DNA of 53,229 nt from an uncultured SAR86 cluster bacterium. GTDB taxonomy: Bacteria; Pseudomonadota; Gammaproteobacteria; Magnimaribacterales; AG-339-G14. The stretch is from positions 1 through 53,229 of the forward strand of contig CACNYO010000005.1 of NCBI GenBank assembly GCA_902624765.1, read 5' to 3'. Shown here piece by piece: positions 23,856 to 32,193 of the stretch; within the stretch, counting starts at the first letter, position 1, and each line of letters starts with the position of its first letter. The notes beneath the pieces were generated by a model, which had not been told where the DNA came from, did no database searches, and worked only from the letters and a program-made list of their open reading frames with translations. A program made the translations under genes and the position numbers.

Positions 23856-24776
23856 TCAACTAAATCTACTTGAGACCATTTCTAAAAAAATCTTTGCTAT
23901 TTGCGATTTCACCCACTTCTTATTTATTGCGATCATCGCGTTAAGTTTTTCTGGAAAGTTTTTAATAGGAATTAGTTTAAGTTGTTCTTTTGAATTTATT
24001 AGATCAAATTCATAGAAAATGCCAATGCCATTACCTTTTTCTACCATCTTTAAGTGCAAATTTTGATCTGCAGATACAAGGAAGATTTTATCTACAATCT
24101 CAGAATATGGAATATCTTTACCTAGCTCTTTTTCATAGAAATCATGAAACCAGGCTGGTGGCAAAGTTGTGTAAATATTATGATCAAAAATATCATCAAT
24201 AGAGATCTCTTTATTATTCTTAAAAATTTCATGATTTTCTTTAGCATAAAATTTTGGCGAATCAATTTTTATAGGAATGACATCTAAAGTGTCTAAATCT
24301 TTGTTTGAATCAGGTCGTATGTTGCGTTGATCATAACTTATGAGAATATCAAATTTATTGGCTTTTAGCTGAGCAACTCCGGAATAGGTTGAGAGATAAA
24401 AAAATCTATATTTTATTTCTGGATATATACCCATCATGTCAGAAATTATTGGCTCTAAAATAGCTCCTGAAAGATAAGGATCCAATCCGATTTTTAAAAG
24501 GCCAGCTTTAGTATTATCAATCAAACTTATTTGATTGATAATTTTGTCTTCTATATCAACTATTTCATCCGTCAAAGAAATAAGCATTTCTCCATAAACT
24601 GTTGGTTTAGTCTTACCGTTTTCTCTTTGAAAAAACTTTACTCCGTAGTGATCCTCTAATTTTTTTATGTTTTGGCTTAAGGCGGATTGAGTAAGACCAA
24701 TACTCTTGGATGCCTTCCCAAAGGATTCATGCTTAATTAAAGCTTGTGCCGATTTGAATAATTTAATGCTGCTCAT
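23856..24776 (-). CDS. LysR-family transcriptional regulator
   Basis: A 306-residue regulator with an N-terminal winged helix-turn-helix (ALIKHESFGKASKSIGLTQS, then ALSQNIKKLEDHYGVKFFQR), a linker helix, and a two-lobed substrate-binding domain starting near residue 90 (GLLKIGLDPYLSGAILEPII). The effector is not predictable. Its gene is on the same strand as, and 92 bases downstream of, the 24869 gene and the metalloprotease, so it could regulate them or itself. Two copies of ATAAGTAAAA lie just upstream. Confidence 0.92.
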   Translation of the reverse strand: MSSIKLFKSAQALIKHESFGKASKSIGLTQSALSQNIKKLEDHYGVKFFQRENGKTKPTVYGEMLISLTDEIVDIEDKIINQISLIDNTKAGLLKIGLDPYLSGAILEPIISDMMGIYPEIKYRFFYLSTYSGVAQLKANKFDILISYDQRNIRPDSNKDLDTLDVIPIKIDSPKFYAKENHEIFKNNKEISIDDIFDHNIYTTLPPAWFHDFYEKELGKDIPYSEIVDKIFLVSADQNLHLKMVEKGNGIGIFYEFDLINSKEQLKLIPIKNFPEKLNAMIAINKKWVKSQIAKIFLEMVSSRFS

Positions 24777-24782
24777 TTAAGT

Positions 24783-24830
24783 ATAAGTAAAATTAATAAA
24801 GAAAATTAGAAAATTTAATTATAAGTAAAA
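24783..24830. repeat. Direct repeat ATAAGTAAAA upstream of the LysR gene
   Basis: ATAAGTAAAA occurs at 24783-24792 and again at 24821-24830, 38 bases apart (nearly four helical turns), in the 92-base gap before the LysR gene. This could be an autoregulatory site. The region is very A/T-rich, so chance is possible. Confidence 0.35.
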
Positions 24831-24868
24831 CTACTTTAGATTCAATTTAAATAACTGAAATTAATTTG

Positions 24869-25519
24869 CTAATGATTATGAATATGTGGCGGCTGGTCGT
24901 TTTCAAAAGTTCCCTCAGGAGGTCCGTAATCAATTCCCGAAAGAGTCATATTGGTGATTACACTGTTCCCATTATTGGCACTGCTGACAGTATAAAAATT
25001 TCCATCGCTAAAAACAGAACCGGTGATTAAAAAACTTCCTGCAACAATTGTTGAATTACCTACATCATCTTGACTGAAAGACTTAACCACTTTATTGCCT
25101 ATTTTCATTTCAAGCTTACCGATATTAAGCTCTAAGGTTTTATTATCTTGAACATCAATCAAGACTTTGTCACCAACAATTAAATCTGCAACTGTTGATT
25201 TGAAGTTAGTCATCAAGAGGAATGCATCAGAGTTTGCATCTTGCACATTGTAATCTTCAGGTATTTGAATAGTTTTTACTTCGTGAGTTATTGGGGTAGT
25301 TCTATTACTGAATTTTGTGACATCTCCATTAAATGAGGCGTCATCCTCAGCTATTGAAACCGAAATCTCTTTCCCATTAATTCTTTTTGTTTGAAAATTG
25401 TACTTATCAGCAAGGTTAACCGGAAAAATTTCTTTTACTGCAATCTTTTCTTCATCCTCATTAAAGTAAAAATAAAGACCCAAAGAAATTAATAGAAAAA
25501 GGATTATAGCTTTTATCAT
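24869..25519 (-). CDS. Membrane-anchored hypothetical protein, partner of the zincin-like lipoprotein
   Basis: A 216-residue protein with an N-terminal hydrophobic segment (AIILFLLISLGLYFYF) and a hydrophilic beta-rich remainder, so probably anchored in the inner membrane or secreted with its domain in the periplasm. The tail PPHIHNH is His-rich. No family is recognised. Its ATG follows directly on the stop codon of the large lipoprotein (TAAATG), so the two are translationally coupled and probably act together. Confidence 0.7.
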   Translation of the reverse strand: MIKAIILFLLISLGLYFYFNEDEEKIAVKEIFPVNLADKYNFQTKRINGKEISVSIAEDDASFNGDVTKFSNRTTPITHEVKTIQIPEDYNVQDANSDAFLLMTNFKSTVADLIVGDKVLIDVQDNKTLELNIGKLEMKIGNKVVKSFSQDDVGNSTIVAGSFLITGSVFSDGNFYTVSSANNGNSVITNMTLSGIDYGPPEGTFENDQPPHIHNH

Positions 25520-28500
25520 TTACTGTACTAATGGATCTAAAGGAGCGCTATCAAATTGATCTGATACTCCATCGTTATCATCATCATCTTCGCCAACAAA
25601 ATTATTATCCATTCCATCACCGTCGGTATCTACAGAGACAAGTTGCCAAACTTCGCCGTGATGTTCAAATTGAGCGATACCAACTTCTGGATGAAGGTAG
25701 AACTTATTAAAATAAGATGCGCTTTCTTTTGCATCACTGCTGTATTGCTGTTGAACTAGCATAAATGTGATGTAGTCACCGTAAGGAGTACTAACAGCTT
25801 GGTATCTCTTTTCAATACCTGAAAAGGCAGGAAGGTTATATGGCAAAGATTCTTTAGCATACTCAGTTGGATCTTTACCCTTGAATGTATGAACAGCTAA
25901 AAAGCCTCCTGCAACTCCGTTCCACCTATCGACAAGATATTCGAATCCTTTAAAAGCACAATCAAACTCTTGGTAATGCCCAGGAGAGAAGTTTGCGCTA
26001 AGAAAAGGACATCCTAATGAAGAGTCGAGATCATATCTTAAGGCTGGACCTCCTTGATAAATTGGTCTCAAATTAGATCCATCGCTAGCAGGCCAATTTT
26101 TATTATCGTCATAAGCAGAGAGAAAATAGTGACCTTCAGGGCTTATTCTAAATCTAAACACGGTTTGAGAAGGATCGTAAAATCCAGCCCAGCGTGGTTC
26201 TTCGCCTTCAATAAAATCTCCATGGCCAAGAGCTCCCACAGGGCAGTTATGCTTGGTAGGATGCCTGTTATCATCTAAATTATCACAGATCTCTTGTCTG
26301 GTAGAGCAGTGTTTAGCATAAGAAATATATCCACAATATTCTTTGCCAAGATCTTCTACAAATCTAAATTCTTGATATGAAGTACCATCAATCGTTACTG
26401 GATCGTCTTCGATAACGAGCATTCTTTTTGTTCTTTGTCCGTTAGTGAAGGTGTATTCACCACCATCAATCAAAGGAAATAACATTCTTGATGATACAGC
26501 CGGAGAGGTCGCGGATGAATCGTATCTATCCATATCAACCTGATTATTACCGGCAACTTCACCAGCCAGTTGAGCTTCTTTATGATCCCAAAGATTGGCG
26601 TAGTAATAAGACCACTCGTTAAATAGATCTCTTGCCATCTCTCCGCCGCTATCAACACTGCTGTCGTAGATATTTCCATCCTCATTTCCATCCACTGGAG
26701 GTTTTTGACAGACGATTGGTTCACTGTTCAAATCATCATTGGGCACACAAGTTCTTGAAGAACTTGTTTCCATAACAGTTGAAGAGCTATGTGATTGAGT
26801 AATAACTTGATCCGGAGGAACTTTCATACTACCTCCACCATTCATAAGAGTATCTTTTCCTATATTTTCAAAGTTTACTCCAGCACATAAAGACCCTTTT
26901 GGACTTGTATTACTGTTTTCTGGCCTATTATGTGCAGCACACATTGTATGGCCGATTTCATGCCATAGAGTATCTATATAGTCATACCACAAAACAGGAG
27001 CTATCTCTGGAGCCATGCTTCCTGGCACCATGTTTTCTTGTTCTTCCGGATTGTTACCTGTACTAAAGCCTGAAAGTATATTGATGCCTTCCCAAGTTGC
27101 GAGAAAATTAGCATCGGTATCCCAATCCCTTTTGCTGCCAGCTACACCGCTAACAGGAGCTTTAGGATTATTGTTTTCTAAATTAGTCATTAAAACCATA
27201 TGAAAATCTGCTTCTACCGCGTCATGCGCCGCTCTTCTTTGATTGAGTGCTTCGTTACATTCATCTGTTTCAAACACATATTCTTCGTAATTGGTACAAC
27301 CATTTGAATACCATAAAGGGAAATAAGGGTGATCGAGAGAATCTTCAGAAAGCGGAGCGTCCCAAAAATCTGATCCCACAATGTTCCATTCAAGTTTAAT
27401 TCTCTGATTGACGTACATCTCATTGATCACCTCAAACATGAAGGCTGCTCTGGTATCCATAGCAGATTTACCTGCTTCTCCATCACCAAAGTGAACTTGA
27501 CTATCCTTGGAATACCATAAATAAACATTGGCCACTTTAGGCGGGGCAGCTTCAGCAGCTGCCTGAGCAGCTGCATCTTCAGCAGCAATCTCAGCTTGTT
27601 GAGCTTCATAATCAGCTATCATTTGTTCAGCCAGACTCAATGGTTCAGGTTCTGGGGGAGAATTTTCGACTAACTCCGCAATGACTTCATTAACATTTTC
27701 ATTTTCATTATCGCTAGCCAAGTCTGTATCTTCAATATCCTCAGCAGTGATTTCATCGCCAGCATCTTGAATCACTATATCAACACTAGCTTGAAGTTCA
27801 TCATTATTCGAGGCCGACCAACTGATGTCATCACTTTCATCTACAGCTAGTCCTGAATCTGGTATCTGAGAGCTCAAATCCTGAGAAAGTATTGGTGCTT
27901 CATTAACTTTTAATCTTGTTGCATCAATACTTAAAGTTGCAGATAAAGTCTCAACAATCGATTCTGCGTTATATGATTCAATCTTTTCATCCGAAGCAGT
28001 ACCCTCAACTATTTCAACTACATCGCTTAAAAAAGTCGTCACCCCAAAGGATAAGACCGCTTTAGTTGTTTCATCATCTTGATCGGCAGATATGGTGGAA
28101 ACTAAATTCGCTACGGCATTTACAACGTTTGATAACTTATCTTCTTCTATTTCAATATTTGCTTCAGTTAGAACATCGTCAATAAGATTATCAACAATCT
28201 CAGTTGATTCTAAAGAAACCTGACCGGTAGGCGATTCTTTCTTTTTTTCTTTGATTTCTTCGCTCAGTTTTTCGATTATGTTTAAAGTACTTTCCTCGCC
28301 AGATGATTGAGTTTCAACTACTTCTTGAAGCGATAAAGCCATCACAGTAATTTGGTTTCCTACTTCATACAAAGTATTGTCACCACCTTCTCTTTCTCTC
28401 TCGACTATTGGATCGGCTGTATTTAAATCAAGGTATTCGGGAATTCCAAGAGCTTCTTTTATTTCTGCTTCCTCAGCCTCCGAAGATAGCAAAGAAGTAA

Positions 28501-28933
28501 CTGGAGTTATCATTTTGGTTTCTGTGTATTCTTCCATAGGAGCAGAGAGAGATAGTCCATCGACGGGTTGCTGAGTTCCAATATCAATTCCGCCAATACT
28601 TATTAATCTTCCAACTGCAAACGGAAGACTATAATTACCAAAATTATCAGAAATGGTTGATGGCTCATCTTCATCTAAGGTTTCATTGCCATTAGTATCT
28701 ATAAAAACGGTTGCCCCAGATATATAATCATCTACGACTTTTCCAGAGACATATTGAGTTTGGTTTTGAACTGTATCCTGAGTAGCTTGCGAGGATGCAT
28801 ACGGGCTAATTGGATTATTACTTTGCGGCTCGACAGAATTACCTCCGCCTCCGCCTCCGCCACAAGCAACTACAAATAGAATCAAAAAGAATTTAAAAAA
28901 TTTTTTCACAGAAAGATTAAAAATACGACTCAT
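25520..28933 (-). CDS. Large surface lipoprotein with zincin-like metalloprotease domain
   Basis: The 1137 residues begin with a lipoprotein signal (FFLILFVVAC, Cys24) followed by a poly-Gly tract. Residues of about 60-100 have a carboxypeptidase-regulatory-like segment (VSGKVVDDYISGATVFIDTN). An acidic helical region and an Ala/Glu-rich linker near 440 follow. A protease-like domain contains H658-E-x-x-H662-x5-H668 (HEIGHTMCAAH) and a candidate Met-turn (DTLMNGGG). The C-terminus has thrombospondin type 3-like calcium repeats (DTDGDGMDNN, DDDDNDGVSDQFDS). In metzincins the eighth position of the zinc motif is Gly; here it is Cys. It probably cleaves external protein and lies divergent to a TonB receptor. 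Confidence 0.82.
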   Translation of the reverse strand: MSRIFNLSVKKFFKFFLILFVVACGGGGGGGNSVEPQSNNPISPYASSQATQDTVQNQTQYVSGKVVDDYISGATVFIDTNGNETLDEDEPSTISDNFGNYSLPFAVGRLISIGGIDIGTQQPVDGLSLSAPMEEYTETKMITPVTSLLSSEAEEAEIKEALGIPEYLDLNTADPIVEREREGGDNTLYEVGNQITVMALSLQEVVETQSSGEESTLNIIEKLSEEIKEKKKESPTGQVSLESTEIVDNLIDDVLTEANIEIEEDKLSNVVNAVANLVSTISADQDDETTKAVLSFGVTTFLSDVVEIVEGTASDEKIESYNAESIVETLSATLSIDATRLKVNEAPILSQDLSSQIPDSGLAVDESDDISWSASNNDELQASVDIVIQDAGDEITAEDIEDTDLASDNENENVNEVIAELVENSPPEPEPLSLAEQMIADYEAQQAEIAAEDAAAQAAAEAAPPKVANVYLWYSKDSQVHFGDGEAGKSAMDTRAAFMFEVINEMYVNQRIKLEWNIVGSDFWDAPLSEDSLDHPYFPLWYSNGCTNYEEYVFETDECNEALNQRRAAHDAVEADFHMVLMTNLENNNPKAPVSGVAGSKRDWDTDANFLATWEGINILSGFSTGNNPEEQENMVPGSMAPEIAPVLWYDYIDTLWHEIGHTMCAAHNRPENSNTSPKGSLCAGVNFENIGKDTLMNGGGSMKVPPDQVITQSHSSSTVMETSSSRTCVPNDDLNSEPIVCQKPPVDGNEDGNIYDSSVDSGGEMARDLFNEWSYYYANLWDHKEAQLAGEVAGNNQVDMDRYDSSATSPAVSSRMLFPLIDGGEYTFTNGQRTKRMLVIEDDPVTIDGTSYQEFRFVEDLGKEYCGYISYAKHCSTRQEICDNLDDNRHPTKHNCPVGALGHGDFIEGEEPRWAGFYDPSQTVFRFRISPEGHYFLSAYDDNKNWPASDGSNLRPIYQGGPALRYDLDSSLGCPFLSANFSPGHYQEFDCAFKGFEYLVDRWNGVAGGFLAVHTFKGKDPTEYAKESLPYNLPAFSGIEKRYQAVSTPYGDYITFMLVQQQYSSDAKESASYFNKFYLHPEVGIAQFEHHGEVWQLVSVDTDGDGMDNNFVGEDDDDNDGVSDQFDSAPLDPLVQ

Positions 28934-28938
28934 TATAT

Positions 28939-28949
28939 GACAAAATGTC
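28939..28949. promoter_or_regulatory. Inverted repeat in the 37-base divergent gap
   Basis: GACA-AAA-TGTC sits between the starts of the zincin lipoprotein (minus) and the second TonB receptor (plus). The gap is too short for two full promoters, so at least one must lie inside coding sequence; the repeat may be a shared operator. The short arms make chance occurrence quite possible. Confidence 0.3.
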
Positions 28950-28970
28950 GATTCAAATATACTTATAAAA

Positions 28971-31346
28971 ATGAAAAAATCATTAATTTACTTTTTATCT
29001 CTCTTTGTTATTTTTCCTATATATGCTTTGGAAAATGACGATATCAACGAAGACAATATCATTGATGAAATTATAGTTTCTTCAACAAAAAGAGCCGACG
29101 AAGCAAGAGACGTATCTGTCACTGTTTTAGCATTAAGGGATGCTGATTTAGATAGATTGAATATTTCAAATTTCGATGATTTTTCATTATTTCTTCCTAA
29201 TGTAACTTCTGCTGGAAGAGGGCCGGGCCAATCTACAATGTTTATAAGAGGAATGGCTATTGATCCGATTTCTGTCTTTGTTTCTGGTTCGCAAGGATCA
29301 ACGCCAAATGTAGCTTTTTATCTTGATGAGCAACCGATCACTTCTGTTGGAAGAAATTTAGATGTTTATGCTGCTGACCTAGAAAGAATTGAGGTTTTAT
29401 CTGGACCGCAAGGTACTCTTTTTGGAGCAAGTGCACAGGCAGGAACGGTTAGACTGATTACAAAGAAACCTGTCTATGATGTTTTCGATGCAGGCTTTCA
29501 ATCTTCTTACTTTGCTACAAAGGGCGGAGATAACAGTTCTTCTGTAGAAGCATACATAAACTTTCCAGTCATTGATGATGAATGGTCAATTAGAGGCGTT
29601 TTCTACAATACTAATTTTGGAGGATATATCGATAATATCTTTGGAGAGAACATTTTATCTTCAGAAAATCCTTATTACCCGGAAAACGCAGAAAAAAGAA
29701 AAATTAACAATGCGGATCTAGTCGAAGATGACTTTAATGATTCAAGTTATCGAGGATTTAGATTAGCTTCCAGAAGTAAATTTGCAGAGACTTGGGAAGT
29801 ACTGGTTCAATTTTTACAGCAAGACATTTCAGCTGACGGTGTTTATGATTTCGATCCAACTTTGGGTGACCTTAAAGTTCAAAGATTTAATGAAGATACT
29901 TTGGATGATAGTTTTTCTCAGATAGCTGCAACTATTTCTGGAAAGATAGGTTCAACACAGTTCCTTTACACGGGAGCTATTTTAGATAGGGAAGTTAGAC
30001 AGAATGCTGATTATTCAGGCTTTGCTGGGAAAAATGGAATTTATGTTCCTTATTACACTTGTAACCATCCTCTTTATACTTCTTGTGATGACCCAAGTAT
30101 CTTTTTTCAAGGAGTTGTAGACTCACAAAGAAATACTCATGAAATTAGAGTTGCAACAGATGGTCAGAAGAAGTACGTGTTCACTGGTGGTATCTTTTTT
30201 GATGCTTCTAAATCAGAAAATCAAGAAAACTTTAATTATCCAGGCTACAACCCCTCGTTTGCTCTTAACTCACCCATATCAACAGCAAGATCAATCAATT
30301 CCAGCGCAAGATTACCCGGAGTGCTCGAATTTAGTGATATAACTAGGGAGCAAAGCCAAACCGCTTTGTTCGGTGAACTAACCTTTAGGATCCTGCCGGA
30401 AAAATTTCATCTGATGCTAGGAGGAAGGTTCTATCAACAAACAGTTGATTTCTATGGATCAAGTAATAATCCAACCTTTGGGTCTGCTGATGCAGACGAT
30501 GGAATTGATTTTGATTCTTCTTTTGGACACTCCAAAGAGAAATTAGAGGAAAATGATTCTATATATAAGGTTACTTTAAGTTACTTTCCTCAGGATGATG
30601 TCCTTCTTTTCTTGACAGCTACTGATGGATTTAGGCCCGGTGGTTTCAATAGAGGAGGAGGGGCGGCATCTAGGAATCCAAATTATCCAAACGTTCCTTT
30701 AACTTACTCAACGGATAATACTGAGAACATTGAATTTGGAGTTAAATCAATTTTCTTAGAAGGATCTCTTAGATTTAATGCAAACCTTTATCAGGTAAAC
30801 TGGAAAAATATTCAAGTTTCTAGATTAGACCCTATAAATATTTCGTCATTAACTTTCATAGACAATTCAGCAGAAGCAAAAATTCAGGGTCTGGAAGCAG
30901 ATATTCTTTATTACATTGACGATAATTGGACATTAGCAACAGCTATGTCCTTCAATAATTCAGAATTGACTAAGAGGACATCCGATATTATTGAATTAGC
31001 TCCTTTGGGTTCAAGCCTGCCTTTAGCGCCTGAGACGCAATGGAATTTAAGATTGAGATACGACAAAACATTCAATACGGTTCCTATGTATTTTCAGCTA
31101 AGTACCACTTCGGCTTCGGAATCTTACAGTTCTCTTGTGCTTGCAAGAAGATACAAACAAGAGGCTTATAACATCCTTAATTTTTCGATCGGAGTAGATT
31201 TTGAAGATTGGGCAATAGAATTATTTGCCAGAAACCTTGACGATGAAAGAGCTGAACTTTACTACAATGAGATGGATGAAACACCTAGAATGCATACCAT
31301 ACGTCCTCAGAACATTGGGTTAAGATTTAAATATACTTTCAGATAG
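28971..31346 (+). CDS. TonB-dependent outer-membrane receptor
   Basis: A 791-residue importer with signal peptide (MKKSLIYFLSLFVIFPIYA) and a TonB-box-like DEIIVSSTKRADEARDVSVT. The plug contains FIRGMAIDPISVF and LERIEVLSGPQGTLFGASAQAGTVRLITKKP, the classic form of the marine TonB receptor group that also includes sterol, carbohydrate and siderophore receptors. The barrel ends with IGLRFKYTFR, an acceptable terminal beta-signal. It is divergent from the zincin-like lipoprotein with only 37 bases between starts. A joint role in peptide or glycoprotein use is plausible but not shown by the sequence. Confidence 0.93.
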   Translation: MKKSLIYFLSLFVIFPIYALENDDINEDNIIDEIIVSSTKRADEARDVSVTVLALRDADLDRLNISNFDDFSLFLPNVTSAGRGPGQSTMFIRGMAIDPISVFVSGSQGSTPNVAFYLDEQPITSVGRNLDVYAADLERIEVLSGPQGTLFGASAQAGTVRLITKKPVYDVFDAGFQSSYFATKGGDNSSSVEAYINFPVIDDEWSIRGVFYNTNFGGYIDNIFGENILSSENPYYPENAEKRKINNADLVEDDFNDSSYRGFRLASRSKFAETWEVLVQFLQQDISADGVYDFDPTLGDLKVQRFNEDTLDDSFSQIAATISGKIGSTQFLYTGAILDREVRQNADYSGFAGKNGIYVPYYTCNHPLYTSCDDPSIFFQGVVDSQRNTHEIRVATDGQKKYVFTGGIFFDASKSENQENFNYPGYNPSFALNSPISTARSINSSARLPGVLEFSDITREQSQTALFGELTFRILPEKFHLMLGGRFYQQTVDFYGSSNNPTFGSADADDGIDFDSSFGHSKEKLEENDSIYKVTLSYFPQDDVLLFLTATDGFRPGGFNRGGGAASRNPNYPNVPLTYSTDNTENIEFGVKSIFLEGSLRFNANLYQVNWKNIQVSRLDPINISSLTFIDNSAEAKIQGLEADILYYIDDNWTLATAMSFNNSELTKRTSDIIELAPLGSSLPLAPETQWNLRLRYDKTFNTVPMYFQLSTTSASESYSSLVLARRYKQEAYNILNFSIGVDFEDWAIELFARNLDDERAELYYNEMDETPRMHTIRPQNIGLRFKYTFR

Positions 31347-31347
31347 C

Positions 31348-31376
31348 TTGAAAAGGTAATATTTAATAGGTAAATT
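31348..31376 (+). promoter_or_regulatory. Candidate promoter of tRNA-Gly
   Basis: TTGAAA (31348-31353), 17-base spacer, TAAATT (31371-31376), 12 bases before the tRNA. The -35 matches 5 of 6 and the -10 4 of 6. Confidence 0.45.
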
Positions 31377-31388
31377 GAATTTTCTTTT

Positions 31389-31464
31389 GCGAGTATAGCT
31401 CAGCTGGTAGAGCGCGACCTTGCCAAGGTCGAGGCCACGGGTTCGAACCCCGTTACTCGCTCCA
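31389..31464 (+). tRNA. tRNA-Gly (anticodon GCC)
   Basis: Acceptor GCGAGTA/TACTCGC, D-arm AGCTCAGCTGGTAGAGC, anticodon stem CGACC/GGTCG with loop TTGCCAA (anticodon GCC), T-arm GGGTTCGAACCCC, discriminator T and encoded CCA. The convergent alternative oxidase gene ends on the very next base, so no spacer exists between the two. Confidence 0.97.
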
Positions 31465-32106
31465 TTATAGTAAATCGTCAGCTATTTGGTGATTTTTGTC
31501 TCTATGACCAGCCTCATCATTTCTAACGGCTACAACAACGTCTCTCAAGGTTGCTTTGCTTCCTAAATCCCAGTAATCAACCGCAATTTTTGGGGCAGGT
31601 ACGTTTTCGATCCTACCTTTGTCGATTTCTTCAAGAAATTCTGTATAAGAGGTAACAGCTTCTTCCTCAAAATAACCTATCATTCTGTGTGCTGTTCCTC
31701 TAAAAAATACATATAGAAAAAAATAGAAGGTAGCAAAGATAATCTGTGCAGATAAAACTAAAAGTCTTTCAAATAGGGTAGGCTTAGAAATTTCGATGAA
31801 TGTCATTAAATGCATTCTTTCGTTTTCAGCCTCATCCAAAAGTTCTTTAATAATTCCATCATCATTGGTCATATTACGAAGACTTTTGAAGTGATGAAGC
31901 ATACCTGCCACCATCCCTGGCACTGCTGCCACTGTTTCCAAAACTACCGCTCTGTGTCCATACCTTTTTCGAAAAAATAGATCAGCAGCAATCCTTAACG
32001 CTCTAGTTATTAAATAGGCTGATCTATCACTTAATCCATGTGGATATTTGTGTGTACTTTCTTGGTCGACAAAACCTATATTTTTTTGAAATGGAGTGTT
32101 TTTCAT
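31465..32106 (-). CDS. aox: Alternative oxidase (diiron ubiquinol oxidase)
   Basis: AOX oxidises ubiquinol and reduces oxygen to water without pumping protons. All diiron-site motifs are present: E57 in [21 protein letters not shown]96 and H99 in [13 protein letters not shown], the EEE of [13 protein letters not shown] at 147-149, and E198/H201 in [14 protein letters not shown]. Two hydrophobic stretches (about 56-72 and 115-135) fit the interfacial membrane anchors. The 213-residue length matches bacterial AOX, without the plant N-terminal regulatory cysteine. It stands alone as a transcription unit. The A/T-rich 87-base upstream gap (32107-32193) has no recognised regulator site. Confidence 0.95.
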   Translation of the reverse strand: MKNTPFQKNIGFVDQESTHKYPHGLSDRSAYLITRALRIAADLFFRKRYGHRAVVLETVAAVPGMVAGMLHHFKSLRNMTNDDGIIKELLDEAENERMHLMTFIEISKPTLFERLLVLSAQIIFATFYFFLYVFFRGTAHRMIGYFEEEAVTSYTEFLEEIDKGRIENVPAPKIAVDYWDLGSKATLRDVVVAVRNDEAGHRDKNHQIADDLL

Positions 32107-32193
32107 CTAGATACATAATATATATCTTAGAGTTATAGATAAAATATTTATTCTATTTATTAGATATATATACCTTTAGAGCATAAGAAAAAA

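Noticed and set aside
28845-28865. Hexamer repeat encoding the poly-Gly tract of the zincin lipoprotein, considered as a phase-variation switch
   Set aside because: The unit is six bases, so slippage changes Gly number without shifting the frame; the tract is a normal linker after the lipobox Cys.
31441-31475. tRNA-Gly 3' end considered as an attachment site of an integrated element carrying aox
   Set aside because: No integrase and no second copy of the tRNA 3' end were seen downstream within the window.
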